Program-made: the position numbers and the translations under genes
The notes under the pieces: model-generated
Database searches by the model: none
What the model was told of the DNA's origin: nothing
The model's input: the letters and a program-made list of their open reading frames with translations, nothing else
Shown here: positions 8,854 through 17,449 of the stretch, in pieces
Position numbering within the stretch: position 1 is the first letter of the stretch
How the letters are laid out: each line of letters starts with the position of its first letter
Assembly: GCA_022705135.1 (NCBI GenBank)
Contig: JAKJFA010000007.1
Location: forward strand, 1 to 55,036
DNA from: Pseudomonadota bacterium
GTDB taxonomy: Bacteria > Pseudomonadota > Gammaproteobacteria > Burkholderiales > Rhodocyclaceae
DNA: 55,036 bases
Reading direction: 5' to 3'

Positions 8854-9897
8854 TCAAGAAATTCTGTGCTGGATGACATAGCGCGGAAAAAGATGCGAGG
8901 CAAAGCCCTGCTTGAAGTCGGCAATCGCCAGATCCTTGTCGGCAGGCGCCGGATCATCGGCGGGATAGCAACGCAGCCCCAGCTTGTACCAGCGTACTCC
9001 GCGCTGTTTCATTGCCTCGATGGCACGGTACTGAACGACATGACCCAAGGGCTTGTCGAAAAGATCGCGATCATAAGCGCCAATGGCATACAGTCCCTCG
9101 TCGCGGGTCACATGGAACAAACCACCGCCCACCATCTTGCCAGCATCATCACGCAGATAAGCCAAAAAAGCATCGCCATCCAAGATGGCCCGATATTGCA
9201 TTTCCCAGCTTTCCAGCGAACGTGTCACCCGCCCCGAGACTGCGAGATGCAACAAACGGTACTCCTCCCAGACCTCCTTCCCCTCCCCTTCGAGCAACGC
9301 CACCTGCCAGTGTTTGGTGCCGGAAGTCACCAAGGCTTTGAAGCTCTTGCGGAAGGTGCTTTTGATGGTCGCCAGATCAGGGGTGAGATCAGCATACAGT
9401 TCATGCTGCAGGCTGACGCTTGCACCATGGCGTAGCGCACGATCATGCCATTCGCTGAGTCCTGTCTGACCGATAAAGGATTCGCCGCTTTGCCAACTGA
9501 CAATTTGTAAGGCCTTCGCCAATTGCATCGCCACCTCAAGGCACTGAGCGCTCAATGTCTTCACAGAGCGCGCCGCCAGATGGGCGACAAACAGCGGCGG
9601 GGATAGCATCAGGCCGCTGGCACCGAGAAACGGGCCTTCGGCAAGCCGGGAAACGCTCAAGGGCCACAGTCCGCAGGGGCGATTATCGTGCAGCAGGATC
9701 AACGACAAATCCTCGATCGGCACCCCATTGCCGGACCAGTAGGCCAGTTGATAATCGATCATCGCGGCAGAGAAGCTGACCGGCAGGTAAGGCAAGAGCA
9801 ACCCGGTCTCTGTCCACAAGCCGGGTTGCGCCGAACGCAAGACCGCCCGCAGGCCGGCTGCCTCAAGCAATGTCGTCAACGTCCCGGCAACCGTCAT
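8854..9897 (-). CDS. FemAB/GNAT-fold acyl- or aminoacyltransferase-like protein
   Basis: 347 residues. The C-terminal half has features of the GNAT/FemAB (BioF2-like) fold: a beta strand region GGGLFHVTRDEGLYAIGAYD, then a central helix with the fragment KPLGHVVQYRAIEAMKQRG and YKLGLR. Proteins of this type transfer acyl or aminoacyl groups to amines. The start is ATG 9897, two bases after the pseI stop; the reading frame is open further upstream but that part lies inside pseI. No separate PseH-size acetyltransferase is present in the cluster, so this protein may supply the 4-N-acyl group or add a different substituent (inference). Confidence 0.65.
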   Translation of the reverse strand: MTVAGTLTTLLEAAGLRAVLRSAQPGLWTETGLLLPYLPVSFSAAMIDYQLAYWSGNGVPIEDLSLILLHDNRPCGLWPLSVSRLAEGPFLGASGLMLSPPLFVAHLAARSVKTLSAQCLEVAMQLAKALQIVSWQSGESFIGQTGLSEWHDRALRHGASVSLQHELYADLTPDLATIKSTFRKSFKALVTSGTKHWQVALLEGEGKEVWEEYRLLHLAVSGRVTRSLESWEMQYRAILDGDAFLAYLRDDAGKMVGGGLFHVTRDEGLYAIGAYDRDLFDKPLGHVVQYRAIEAMKQRGVRWYKLGLRCYPADDPAPADKDLAIADFKQGFASHLFPRYVIQHRIS

Positions 9898-9899
9898 TT

Positions 9900-10952
9900 T
9901 CAGCCCAACACATCCCAGGAAAGCGGCGTACCGCGCTTGACCGCCGTTTTGACCTTCTTGCCAAGAATAATGTCGAAATATTTCGGTGATAGACCCAAGC
10001 CGGGCCGGATGGCACGCACCGATTCCGCATCCAGCGTTTCTCCGGCCGCCAGATCGCGCACCACGTAGAGGGAACGCCGATAGGCGAGAGATTTGGCTTC
10101 CTGTGCCGACGAAACGCCGTACTGGATTTTGCCGAGCGCCTGCCAAGCACGTTCGGTCTCGACCGCCAGTGCCGCCATTTCCGCCGGTTCCATCGAAAAG
10201 GCGGAATCAACGCCGCCATCGGCGCGACTCAGGGTGAAATGCTTTTCGATGACCGTCGCGCCCAGCGCCACGCTAGCCACCGAAACGCCGATGCCCATGG
10301 TGTGGTCGGACAGACCGACCTCGGTACCGAACAGTTCGCGCAGATGCGGAATGGTCAGAATGTTGGTGTTTTCCGGCGTGGCTGGATAGGTGCTCGTGCA
10401 TTTGAGCAGCACCAGATCGCGGCAACCGGCCTCGCGCGCCGCGCGCACGGTTTCGTCCAGTTCGGCAATGGTCGCCATGCCGGTGGAAATGATCATCGGC
10501 TTGCCGGTCGCCGCCACTTTGCGGATCAGCGGCAGATCGGCATTCTCAAAGGAAGCGATCTTGTAGCACGGCACATCGAGGCTTTCCAGAAAATCAACGG
10601 CCGTCTCGTCGAAGGGCGTGCTGAAGGGGATCATGCCCTGCTGGCGTGCCCGCTCGAAAATCGGCGCATGCCATTCCCACGGCGTATGCGCCTCATCGTA
10701 GAGCTTGAAGAGGGAAGAACCTTTCCACAGGCTGCCCTGATCCGAAATGGCAAATTCGCCGCCCTCGATATCAAGGGTCATCGTTTCCGCCGTGTACGTC
10801 TGGATTTTCAGCGCCTGCGCGCCGCTCTTGGCTGCGGCATCGACAATCGCCAGGGCACGATCAAGCGATTGATTGTGGTTACCGGACATTTCGGCAATGA
10901 CAAATGGCCGAACTCCAGCCCCGATTTTTACGCCGTCGATTTCAATGCTCAT
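9900..10952 (-). CDS. pseI: Pseudaminic acid synthase (NeuB family)
   Basis: Condenses a 2,4-diacylamino-trideoxyhexose with phosphoenolpyruvate to give the nine-carbon pseudaminic-type acid. About 350 residues: a NeuB TIM barrel (1-280) with the PseI-like EMSGNHNQSL (21-30) and KIQTYTAETMTL, then a C-terminal SAF/antifreeze-like domain from about residue 290. ATG 10952 is favoured over 10958, because AAGGAG lies 7 bases before the first and only 1 base before the second. It overlaps the ATP-grasp gene by 11 bases. The TYTAETMTL segment is typical of PseI rather than NeuB (sialic) or LegI; exact substrate acyl groups cannot be inferred. Confidence 0.9.
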   Translation of the reverse strand: MSIEIDGVKIGAGVRPFVIAEMSGNHNQSLDRALAIVDAAAKSGAQALKIQTYTAETMTLDIEGGEFAISDQGSLWKGSSLFKLYDEAHTPWEWHAPIFERARQQGMIPFSTPFDETAVDFLESLDVPCYKIASFENADLPLIRKVAATGKPMIISTGMATIAELDETVRAAREAGCRDLVLLKCTSTYPATPENTNILTIPHLRELFGTEVGLSDHTMGIGVSVASVALGATVIEKHFTLSRADGGVDSAFSMEPAEMAALAVETERAWQALGKIQYGVSSAQEAKSLAYRRSLYVVRDLAAGETLDAESVRAIRPGLGLSPKYFDIILGKKVKTAVKRGTPLSWDVLG

Positions 10953-11907
10953 TGCCATTCTCCTTGGACGGTGTTGCCAGCACCACAGCGCCCTGGGTTC
11001 TGGCCAGAAGTGTGCCGGCTACCGGCCGCTGCAGGCGAACCGGACGGCCCTGAACCTCGTCCAGCAGCCACAAAAGATCGGAGAATCCCGCCAGATGTCG
11101 CATCAGTAGGGTCGACGAAAAGCGCGGATTGATTTCGAAAATCCGTGGCCCAGCAGCAGTCATACGCAACTGGACGTTGATCGCCCCTCTCAGGTCGAGC
11201 GCTTCTACCAGCCTGCGGCATTGCGCCGTGATTTCAGGTTCATCGATCACCCTGGCCCAGCCGGTGAAGCCCCCCACCAGTCGGCGAAGCATTTGCAGCA
11301 CCTCAATCTCGCCACTCGCTGAACGATAGACGGCACAGGTCACTTCCTTGTCGTCGCCGGGCAAATATTCCTGCAGCACAGCTTCCGGATAGCGTTTCCT
11401 GAAAAAATACACCTCATCCAGGCTTTTGCAGACAAACACGGCTTTCGATCCGGCGCTGCAACGCAGCTTGAACAGGCACGGGAATTCGGGCGGCACGGCA
11501 TCCTCGGTTGCAGCCAGCGTCCACGGCGCTGGAATCCCGGCCGCCCGTATGAAATCGGCCGTTTTCAGCTTGTCACAACCAATCTTGACGGGCAGTTTGC
11601 CAGCCCAAAGCAGTCGGGCACCCGCCACATGATCACTGTCCAGCTCTGCAAATACCGATAGTTCGGCTTCGGACATCGGCAGGCAATAATCGATCCTCTG
11701 CTCGGCGATGAATTTTTTCAGCCAGTCCAGATAGCCGTCCGAGAGGGCAGAAGGCGCAACGCTGAACTGATCGACAAATAGCGAGCCGCCATGCCTCGTA
11801 TCCATATCGACACCAACAATGGACCAGTCCGGCAAGGATTGTCGAATGATTGAGGCCGCCGCTTGCGCAATGTCGCCACCGATAGCCGTAATGAGGATTC
11901 TTGTCAT
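10942..11907 (-). CDS. ATP-grasp ligase (PylC/carbamoyl-phosphate-synthase-like)
   Basis: 321 residues. A Rossmann-like N-terminus (ITAIGGDIAQAAASII, residues 6-21) is followed by a preATP-grasp/ATP-grasp core with a lysine strand (FKLRCSAGSKAVF) and the metal-binding end RIFEINPRFSST. Such enzymes activate a carboxylate as acyl phosphate and join it to an amine or other nucleophile. In this place it could build an unusual N-acyl or aminoacyl substituent on the nonulosonic acid, but no substrate is shown. It overlaps the phosphoesterase gene by 4 bases and pseI by 11, so it is translationally tied to the pathway. Confidence 0.75.
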   Translation of the reverse strand: MTRILITAIGGDIAQAAASIIRQSLPDWSIVGVDMDTRHGGSLFVDQFSVAPSALSDGYLDWLKKFIAEQRIDYCLPMSEAELSVFAELDSDHVAGARLLWAGKLPVKIGCDKLKTADFIRAAGIPAPWTLAATEDAVPPEFPCLFKLRCSAGSKAVFVCKSLDEVYFFRKRYPEAVLQEYLPGDDKEVTCAVYRSASGEIEVLQMLRRLVGGFTGWARVIDEPEITAQCRRLVEALDLRGAINVQLRMTAAGPRIFEINPRFSSTLLMRHLAGFSDLLWLLDEVQGRPVRLQRPVAGTLLARTQGAVVLATPSKENGNEH

Positions 11908-12602
11908 TGTCTTCTCAAGATATCGCGCAAATAGGGGTTGTGCGGGTCATACTGCATAACTTCAGCAAGCACGGCATCAATGTCATAGGATTCGACATAG
12001 TGCTCGCATTTGCCGGAATCGGTATCGTACAACGCCCACGCCGCGCCCGGTCTGCCATCTCGCGGTTGCCCGACGGAGCCTGGGTTGACGACCAGCGTTT
12101 GCCCGGTCTGGCGTTGCATGCTGTAGTGCGTATGCCCGAGAACAATCAGGTCGGCTCCATAAGCTTCAAAACTGCGCCAGAACTCTTCGCCGGCATCGGG
12201 ATATATATAACAATCGGCATCCCAAGGCGTTCCATGCGCCAGCAGGATCTTGCGCCCACCCAGTTCGATGGAAAGCTGTTGCGGCAAGGTGCAGAGCGCT
12301 TGTTGCTGTTCCGGTTGCAAGCCTTCGATGGCGCAGCGAAGCCCGCGACCGTAACGCAATTCGAGTTCCGGCAGCAAGGCCGGAATGGCCATGACCAGCG
12401 CCAGCATCCGTTCATGATTGCCCTGGATTCGACAAGTTTTCCAGTGATCGAGCAGATCGAGAACCTCATCCGGATGATAGTAATAGCCGACAATATCTCC
12501 GGCCACGCAAAGGGCTTCGACCCCCAGTTGCTCAGCACTGGTCAGCACGGCGCGCAAGGCCAGCGAGTTGCCGTGAATGTCGCTGAGCAGGCCCAGCTTC
12601 AT
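11904..12602 (-). CDS. Calcineurin-like metallophosphoesterase
   Basis: 232 residues with the full set of metal-binding motifs in order: LLSDIHGN (Asp8, His10), AGDIVGY, GNHERM, LLAHGTP and LGHTHY. This is the YfcE/MPP family of phosphodiesterases or phosphatases. ATG 12602 overlaps the SDR stop by 4 bases (ATGA); an in-frame start 4 codons earlier is less likely. A phosphatase step is expected in nonulosonic-acid routes that pass through a 9-phosphate, but PseI-type enzymes use non-phosphorylated substrate, so its role here is open. It could remove a phosphate or nucleotide from an activated intermediate (inference). Confidence 0.8.
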   Translation of the reverse strand: MKLGLLSDIHGNSLALRAVLTSAEQLGVEALCVAGDIVGYYYHPDEVLDLLDHWKTCRIQGNHERMLALVMAIPALLPELELRYGRGLRCAIEGLQPEQQQALCTLPQQLSIELGGRKILLAHGTPWDADCYIYPDAGEEFWRSFEAYGADLIVLGHTHYSMQRQTGQTLVVNPGSVGQPRDGRPGAAWALYDTDSGKCEHYVESYDIDAVLAEVMQYDPHNPYLRDILRRQ

Positions 12603-13330
12603 TGCTGCAGCCATTCCATGATGCGCAGTTCCATTTGGCGCGCCACTTCGAGCGGAGGCTTCAGGCGGCCTTCATTCTTCAAGGCGGAAAACTGCTGCAC
12701 CAACGGAAACTGCTGCTCGGAAGCAGCGCGGATTTTCGCCTGCATCGGCGTATCGAGAACGCCGGGATCAAAATGCTGTATCCGTACAATCGCCGGCGCT
12801 TCACAGCCAAGGACATCAAAATACATACGGGCCGCCGCCTTGCTCGAACAATACGCCGCCCAACCGGGCAAGGGACGGGTTGCCGCACCGGAAGACACGT
12901 TCAACACAAACAGACGGCCATTCACGCTTTTTACGTAGCGCATGCAGGCATTGGTCATGGCCACCGGTGCCAGCAGATTGATGGCCAGCGGCGCGTTAAA
13001 GCCTGAAACCGGAACATCGCCAACCTGCCCGATCGGTTCAACGATGCCGGCATTGCTGGCAAAAACAAGCCGATCCAGACCGATTTTGCCTAAAACCTCG
13101 AACAACGCCTTTTCAAGCTGCTCAGTCTTTTCAGGACATTGGGCCTCGGCAAGATCGAACTCGATGCGATGAACCGGCGCGGAAATCGCGGCAAGCACAT
13201 CGCCAATCCGCTCCAGTTTTCGGCCGACGACGACCAATGCAACATCCTGTTGCCCGAGCAACCGTAGCAATTCGAGTCCAAGGCCGCTGGTCGGCCCGGA
13301 AAGCAATACGATCCCTTTAATGGCACTCAT
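12599..13330 (-). CDS. Short-chain dehydrogenase/reductase
   Basis: 243 residues, classical SDR length. The nucleotide-binding motif is GPTSGLGLE (12-20), the conserved ASNAG lies at 91-95, Ser146/Ser147 in NVSSG, and the catalytic pair Tyr160/Lys164 in YCSSK. It oxidises or reduces a hydroxyl/keto group with NAD(P). It overlaps the methyltransferase upstream (4 bases) and the phosphoesterase downstream (4 bases). It may act on the sugar ring or on the precursor of an acyl side chain. Specific function not recognised. Confidence 0.8.
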   Translation of the reverse strand: MSAIKGIVLLSGPTSGLGLELLRLLGQQDVALVVVGRKLERIGDVLAAISAPVHRIEFDLAEAQCPEKTEQLEKALFEVLGKIGLDRLVFASNAGIVEPIGQVGDVPVSGFNAPLAINLLAPVAMTNACMRYVKSVNGRLFVLNVSSGAATRPLPGWAAYCSSKAAARMYFDVLGCEAPAIVRIQHFDPGVLDTPMQAKIRAASEQQFPLVQQFSALKNEGRLKPPLEVARQMELRIMEWLQQ

Positions 13331-14214
13331 TTCTTTGGCACCAGAACCACTGTCAGGTCACGTCCCAGGCCGAGGTCGGCCAGCGCCCGATAAAGGCCGA
13401 CCGTTTTTTCCGGCGAAATGGCGTGGAAAAGATTTTCCGCTTCAATCCGGGCACGATGGCAAGGCTTGCCCAGGCTACGATCCATCACGTAATTGGTCAG
13501 CGGATTAATCAAGCCAAGATCAATCGGGTAATCGGAGATCAAATCCCTGACTTCCCAGCCTGCCTCGCGGGACAACGCCGTCAGCCCTTCCGGGCCAAAA
13601 TAAGAAATGTGGTCGGGAGCGACAACCCAGAACAGACGATCGATATGCTCATGGTCGAGCAGATATTGCTGCAGTCTCGAAAAATCATTCGGCACTTCAA
13701 CCAGCAACACGCCCCCCGTCTGCAGCAAGCTCCGCAATTCAACCAGTAGAGCCAGGGGATCGAGCACATGCTCCAGAACATTGTCGAGCAGAATCAGGTC
13801 GAAACGCTCGCCAGCGCCAATCAAGGCAGCCATATTCTCGTAGACATCACCAACTTGCATGGTTCCGGCAATATCCGGATTTTGCGAGGCACAGGCGAAG
13901 CTGCTGTAGTCAAGGCCAACACAGTCCCAACGTTGTTCCGAAAAGTACGCCAGTGCCCAGCCCTCACCTGCCCCAACATCCAGAAAACGAGGCGCGCGAG
14001 CGCTTGACAAGTCCAGATGCGGATTCGCAGCAATCAGCTTTTGGGCAATCTTGTTACGGAAATAGGCCTTTTCCGCGTCGGAATAGGCAATCTCATAACT
14101 ACCCTGAGCGCTCTGGTAGTACTTGTCGGCGTAATACGCCTTCAATTCCTCCTGCGTCGGGCGCGTCTCAAGTTCGTAGTATCCCAAGGGATTTTTGACA
14201 ACTTTGGTGCTCAT
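13327..14214 (-). CDS. SAM-dependent methyltransferase (Methyltransf_23 type)
   Basis: About 295 residues. The SAM-binding motif I LDVGAGEG (about 78-85) and the downstream LLDNVLEHVLDP are characteristic of the Methyltransf_23/UbiG-like group. ATG 14214 is preferred, though GTG 14226 is in frame and would add 4 residues; the ribosome site (GGCGGA) is weak. It is the first of five overlapping genes (methyltransferase, SDR, phosphoesterase, ATP-grasp, pseI), suggesting one biochemical module. C-methylation or O-methylation of the sugar or side chain is possible; nothing in the sequence decides it. Confidence 0.75.
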   Translation of the reverse strand: MSTKVVKNPLGYYELETRPTQEELKAYYADKYYQSAQGSYEIAYSDAEKAYFRNKIAQKLIAANPHLDLSSARAPRFLDVGAGEGWALAYFSEQRWDCVGLDYSSFACASQNPDIAGTMQVGDVYENMAALIGAGERFDLILLDNVLEHVLDPLALLVELRSLLQTGGVLLVEVPNDFSRLQQYLLDHEHIDRLFWVVAPDHISYFGPEGLTALSREAGWEVRDLISDYPIDLGLINPLTNYVMDRSLGKPCHRARIEAENLFHAISPEKTVGLYRALADLGLGRDLTVVLVPKK

Positions 14215-14229
14215 CCTATCCGCCACTTT

Positions 14230-15273
14230 TCATGCCGCACTCAATATACATTCGGCCACGTACTGCGCCCCAAAACGCCCTTTTCCCGCAATGAGCCTTC
14301 GCGCACGTTCGCCCATCGCAATCATTTCCTCAACCTGTTCCACGGCCCGACACAGGGCTTTTGCCATATGTTGCGGCGTAATTTCGGCGTGCCAGCCGAG
14401 CCATTGCACATAACCATCCTGAACCAGCGCTGCCACGGTTTCACGCTGGTTTTCTGCCGTCGTCACCACCATGCAAGGCAAGGCAAGGCTGAATCTTTCC
14501 CAATTGGCGCTTCCACCCGCTCCCAGCGCAAGGTCGGCCTCAGCACAAAGCATGGCCATTTCGCTGGTCTGGCAATGGAAATGGACGTTCTGCAGTTGCT
14601 GGCAGCGAGCCTCGATAACGTGACATTTCGGGTTGCTCGCCCCAACCACCACATCGAATGACAATTCAGGAAGACTGAATGACTCGATTGCCGTCAGCAA
14701 TTTCTCTGTTTCGCCGGTGGGATCGCTACCACCAAAGAAAACCAGCACTTTTTCAATTCTGGCGGCGCGCGGCTGATGCTCCTGCAAGGCCTGCTCATAC
14801 TCCGTAGAAAGTAGGGCATAACCTGGACCAAGGAGTTGTGTGCACTGGTCCGGCAACAAGCCTTGATAACGGCATTCCGGATTGAGATAGTAGTTCTGAT
14901 CAAGCAGCAGATCGCAATCATGCGGTCGGTCGGCCAGATCATCGATGGCCATCAAATGACGGCAAGCGCTCCTGAGTTGGCTCTCCCAACGCTTATCAAG
15001 CCCATAGTGGTCGACGATCAACCAATCAACTGGATTACCTAAAACCGCCAGTGTTTGCCTCGCATCCTCAGACCATTCGTCACATTCAAGCGTATGCGCG
15101 ACGAAATCACGCTGGTGTATGAGTTCCAGCAGATTGCCGACATGCTCCCGGCAGACAAATTCGACGGTCGCGCCTTGCTGACGCAAGACCTCGGCCAGGG
15201 TCAGGCAACGTATGACATGGCCCGAACCGATGTTTACCGAGGCATCGGCCCGGATGACGACCCTGGTCTGCAT
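14230..15273 (-). CDS. pseG: UDP-2,4-diacetamido-2,4,6-trideoxy-beta-L-altropyranose hydrolase
   Basis: Removes UDP from the PseB/PseC(/PseH) product to release the free hexose used by PseI. 347 residues with a GT-B-like fold; the N-terminal NIGSGHVIRCLTLA contains the catalytic histidine (His19, corresponding to His17 described in Campylobacter PseG). The C-terminal half has GAGGSANWER and LPCMVV, matching the UDP-binding half of MurG-like proteins. It lies 22 bases after the aminotransferase stop. It supports a UDP-sugar route (pse-type) rather than the GDP-sugar route of bacterial legionaminic acid synthesis. Confidence 0.9.
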   Translation of the reverse strand: MQTRVVIRADASVNIGSGHVIRCLTLAEVLRQQGATVEFVCREHVGNLLELIHQRDFVAHTLECDEWSEDARQTLAVLGNPVDWLIVDHYGLDKRWESQLRSACRHLMAIDDLADRPHDCDLLLDQNYYLNPECRYQGLLPDQCTQLLGPGYALLSTEYEQALQEHQPRAARIEKVLVFFGGSDPTGETEKLLTAIESFSLPELSFDVVVGASNPKCHVIEARCQQLQNVHFHCQTSEMAMLCAEADLALGAGGSANWERFSLALPCMVVTTAENQRETVAALVQDGYVQWLGWHAEITPQHMAKALCRAVEQVEEMIAMGERARRLIAGKGRFGAQYVAECILSAA

Positions 15274-15295
15274 CAGCGTAGCCTGAACAAGCGTC

Positions 15296-16624
15296 TCAGA
15301 TCTTCTTGCGGAAAACCGCTTTCGCGGGCTTGCCGATCAGCAGATTTTCCGTTGTTCCTGCCGCGATAGCCTTGCTATAGACGGCGCAAGACTCATCGAA
15401 TGCCATCACCATTAGATCCATTTCGGCCTGCTGGTGCGACCAGGTCGGGTAGAACAGACCTTGGAACAGTACGCCGCGCACAATCATTTCCTGCATCATC
15501 AGCGTGCGATAGGCATCGTCCGGCACGCCCCCAGCATTGCGACAAACCAGCGCAAAGAAGCAGGGAAAACCAACGATCTGCAATGCATTGCTCAAATCGT
15601 GTTTTTGCACAACCTGCTGCAGGCGCTCTTTCAACACCTTGCCGCGCGCCCAGTTGCTCTCGATCATGTTGTGTTGCTTGAATTCCTTGATCGTCGCCAC
15701 CATGGCCGCCAGACCGGTGGTCTCGGCACCGTGGGTCGTCGAAATCAGGAAAACCTTGTCCTCGCCCTCACGACGAATGCCGCCCAGCTCCATGACATCG
15801 GCCCGGCCGGTCAGGGCACAGGCGGAAAAGCCGTTGGCAATGCCCTTGCCCCAGGTCGCCAGATCAGGCTTGACGCCATAATAATTATGCGCTCCCTGCA
15901 GGCTCCACTTGAAGCCGGTGATCATTTCGTCGAGGATCAGCAACACACCGCGATCCTTGCACAGCGCCGCCACCTTGTGCAGGAAATTGTCCTTGGGCTC
16001 ATCGAACTTAACCGGCTCCATGATCAGGCAGGCAATGTCGTGGTCCTTATCAGCCAGCAGCTTTTCGACGGATTCATAGTCGTTATAACCGAAGGATGCA
16101 GTCATGGCCTTCACTTGCGCCGGAATGCCGCGATCGCAAGGCGTCGAACCAATGAACCAGTCATCGTAGCTGAAGAAGGGGTGTTCCTTGGCAATCGCCA
16201 CGCGATTGCGGCCGGTAAAGGCGCGCGCCAGCTTGATCGCCGCCGTCGTCACCGTCGAGCCGTTTTTGCCAAACTTGACCATATCGCCGGACTGCACCGT
16301 CTCCAGAAACAACTTGGCCGCTTCCAGTTCGATGGTCGCCGGGCGCTGGAAATTGGTGCCACGGTAAGCCGCCTCGCAGACGGCCTGCGCCACCGGTTCG
16401 TAGCCATGGCCGATGCAGACCGAAGTCAGCCCCATGCTGCAATCAATGTATTCGTTACCATCGAGATCCCAGACATGCGCACCCTTGCCATGCGTGATGG
16501 CCTTCGGTGCATTGACCGGAAACTGGTCATCGCCTTTCGAATAGGTATGCGCGCCACCGGGAATCAGATCGTGAATCTGCCGGGAAAATTCGTTTGATTT
16601 CTCAAAATGATTGATCTTGATCAT
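15296..16624 (-). CDS. Class III PLP aminotransferase, glutamate-1-semialdehyde aminomutase-like
   Basis: 442 residues. Class III features: NGSTVTTAAIKLARAFTGR (121-139), Asp232 in LDEMITGF, and PLP-binding Lys260 in TWGKGIANGF. It resembles HemL but is probably not the haem enzyme: it lies inside a glycan operon, and the C-terminal region is longer and different. Related proteins in other surface-glycan loci are often labelled glutamate-1-semialdehyde aminomutase. It may add an amino group to a keto or aldehyde carbon of a sugar acid, or move one within it. It sits between the cytidylyltransferase and pseG. Confidence 0.8.
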   Translation of the reverse strand: MIKINHFEKSNEFSRQIHDLIPGGAHTYSKGDDQFPVNAPKAITHGKGAHVWDLDGNEYIDCSMGLTSVCIGHGYEPVAQAVCEAAYRGTNFQRPATIELEAAKLFLETVQSGDMVKFGKNGSTVTTAAIKLARAFTGRNRVAIAKEHPFFSYDDWFIGSTPCDRGIPAQVKAMTASFGYNDYESVEKLLADKDHDIACLIMEPVKFDEPKDNFLHKVAALCKDRGVLLILDEMITGFKWSLQGAHNYYGVKPDLATWGKGIANGFSACALTGRADVMELGGIRREGEDKVFLISTTHGAETTGLAAMVATIKEFKQHNMIESNWARGKVLKERLQQVVQKHDLSNALQIVGFPCFFALVCRNAGGVPDDAYRTLMMQEMIVRGVLFQGLFYPTWSHQQAEMDLMVMAFDESCAVYSKAIAAGTTENLLIGKPAKAVFRKKI

Positions 16625-16674
16625 GGGGATTACCTGCCGTTCCTTGAAAATGACTTGAAAAACAGTGCGTGCGC

Positions 16675-17445
16675 CTAGCTGTCAGTCGCTGTGGAGCCGT
16701 CTTTCGCCAATGAGCGCTGATACCCTTCATTGCGCTCGAGATGGGCATTCACCGCGCCCAGACCGGGATGCTGTCGAAGATAAGCGAGAATGTCGGCCGT
16801 GGTAAAATCAGCCTTGCCTGGATACAAGGCTTCGTAGATGCGGCTGACAAATTCAAAGTCTTCCGGGTTATCGACCGTCCAGCGCAAATGCGACAGGTTC
16901 TCGGCATTGCAGACCTTGAGCAGTTTGAACTGTTCGGGATGTTTGTAAATATAGGGCGTCACATGTTCGCGCTCGGAAACCATATGGGCATCGCGCCAAG
17001 CCCGTTCCAGCACGGCAAAACGGAAAGCCTCGACATCGAGACCATCCGGATAGCTCGGTTCAAGGGCATTGGCGGCATAGTCGACGTTGGCCTCTAGATA
17101 TTCCTGGATCACCTTGTCGATCACTTCCGGATCGGCCAAGGGGCAATCGCCGGTCAAACGGACCACATCCGTGGCCTTCTGACTTTGCGCCGCCTGATAA
17201 AAACGGTCGAGCACATCGTCAAGACTGCCACGAAAACAGGCGATACCGTTTTGGGCACAGGTTGCTGCCAAGGCATCGTCACTGGCATCGCTGCTGGTCG
17301 CCACCACGAGCGAATGCAGCATCCTGGAGCGCTGTATCCGCTCGATTTGCCGCAACAGCATCGGCACGCCCAGAATGGGCCGCAATACTTTCCCCGGCAA
17401 ACGCGAAGAAGACGAACGGGCTTGCAGGATGGCCACCAGATTCAT
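16675..17445 (-). CDS. SpsF/PseF-type CMP-sugar cytidylyltransferase
   Basis: About 256 residues. The N-terminus ILQARSSSSRLPGKVL carries the CTP-binding signature of the SpsF/CMP-KDO synthetase family, with RLTGDCPLADPEVID as the second conserved block. In Bacillus sps operons SpsF occupies the place of PseF, activating the nonulosonic acid with CTP. I choose ATG 17445 over an in-frame GTG 17457. The gene overlaps the preceding aldo/keto reductase stop region (17450) only if the GTG is used. It is the only CMP-transfer candidate in the cluster and therefore probably gives CMP-pseudaminic-type acid. Confidence 0.83.
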   Translation of the reverse strand: MNLVAILQARSSSSRLPGKVLRPILGVPMLLRQIERIQRSRMLHSLVVATSSDASDDALAATCAQNGIACFRGSLDDVLDRFYQAAQSQKATDVVRLTGDCPLADPEVIDKVIQEYLEANVDYAANALEPSYPDGLDVEAFRFAVLERAWRDAHMVSEREHVTPYIYKHPEQFKLLKVCNAENLSHLRWTVDNPEDFEFVSRIYEALYPGKADFTTADILAYLRQHPGLGAVNAHLERNEGYQRSLAKDGSTATDS

Positions 17446-17449
17446 GGGC

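Noticed and set aside
9898..10146. N-terminal extension of the FemAB-like protein by 83 residues
   Set aside because: It is read inside pseI in another frame, has no ribosome site and an Arg/Gly-rich composition; ATG 9897 lies right after the pseI stop.
15434..16597. A 387-codon open frame on the plus strand
   Set aside because: It lies wholly opposite the class III aminotransferase, which has all family motifs; the plus-strand translation shows no domain. It is a shadow caused by high GC content.
15296..16624. hemL (haem biosynthesis) assignment
   Set aside because: The PLP motifs are shared by the family, but location inside a pse operon and the divergent C-terminus argue against a haem role.
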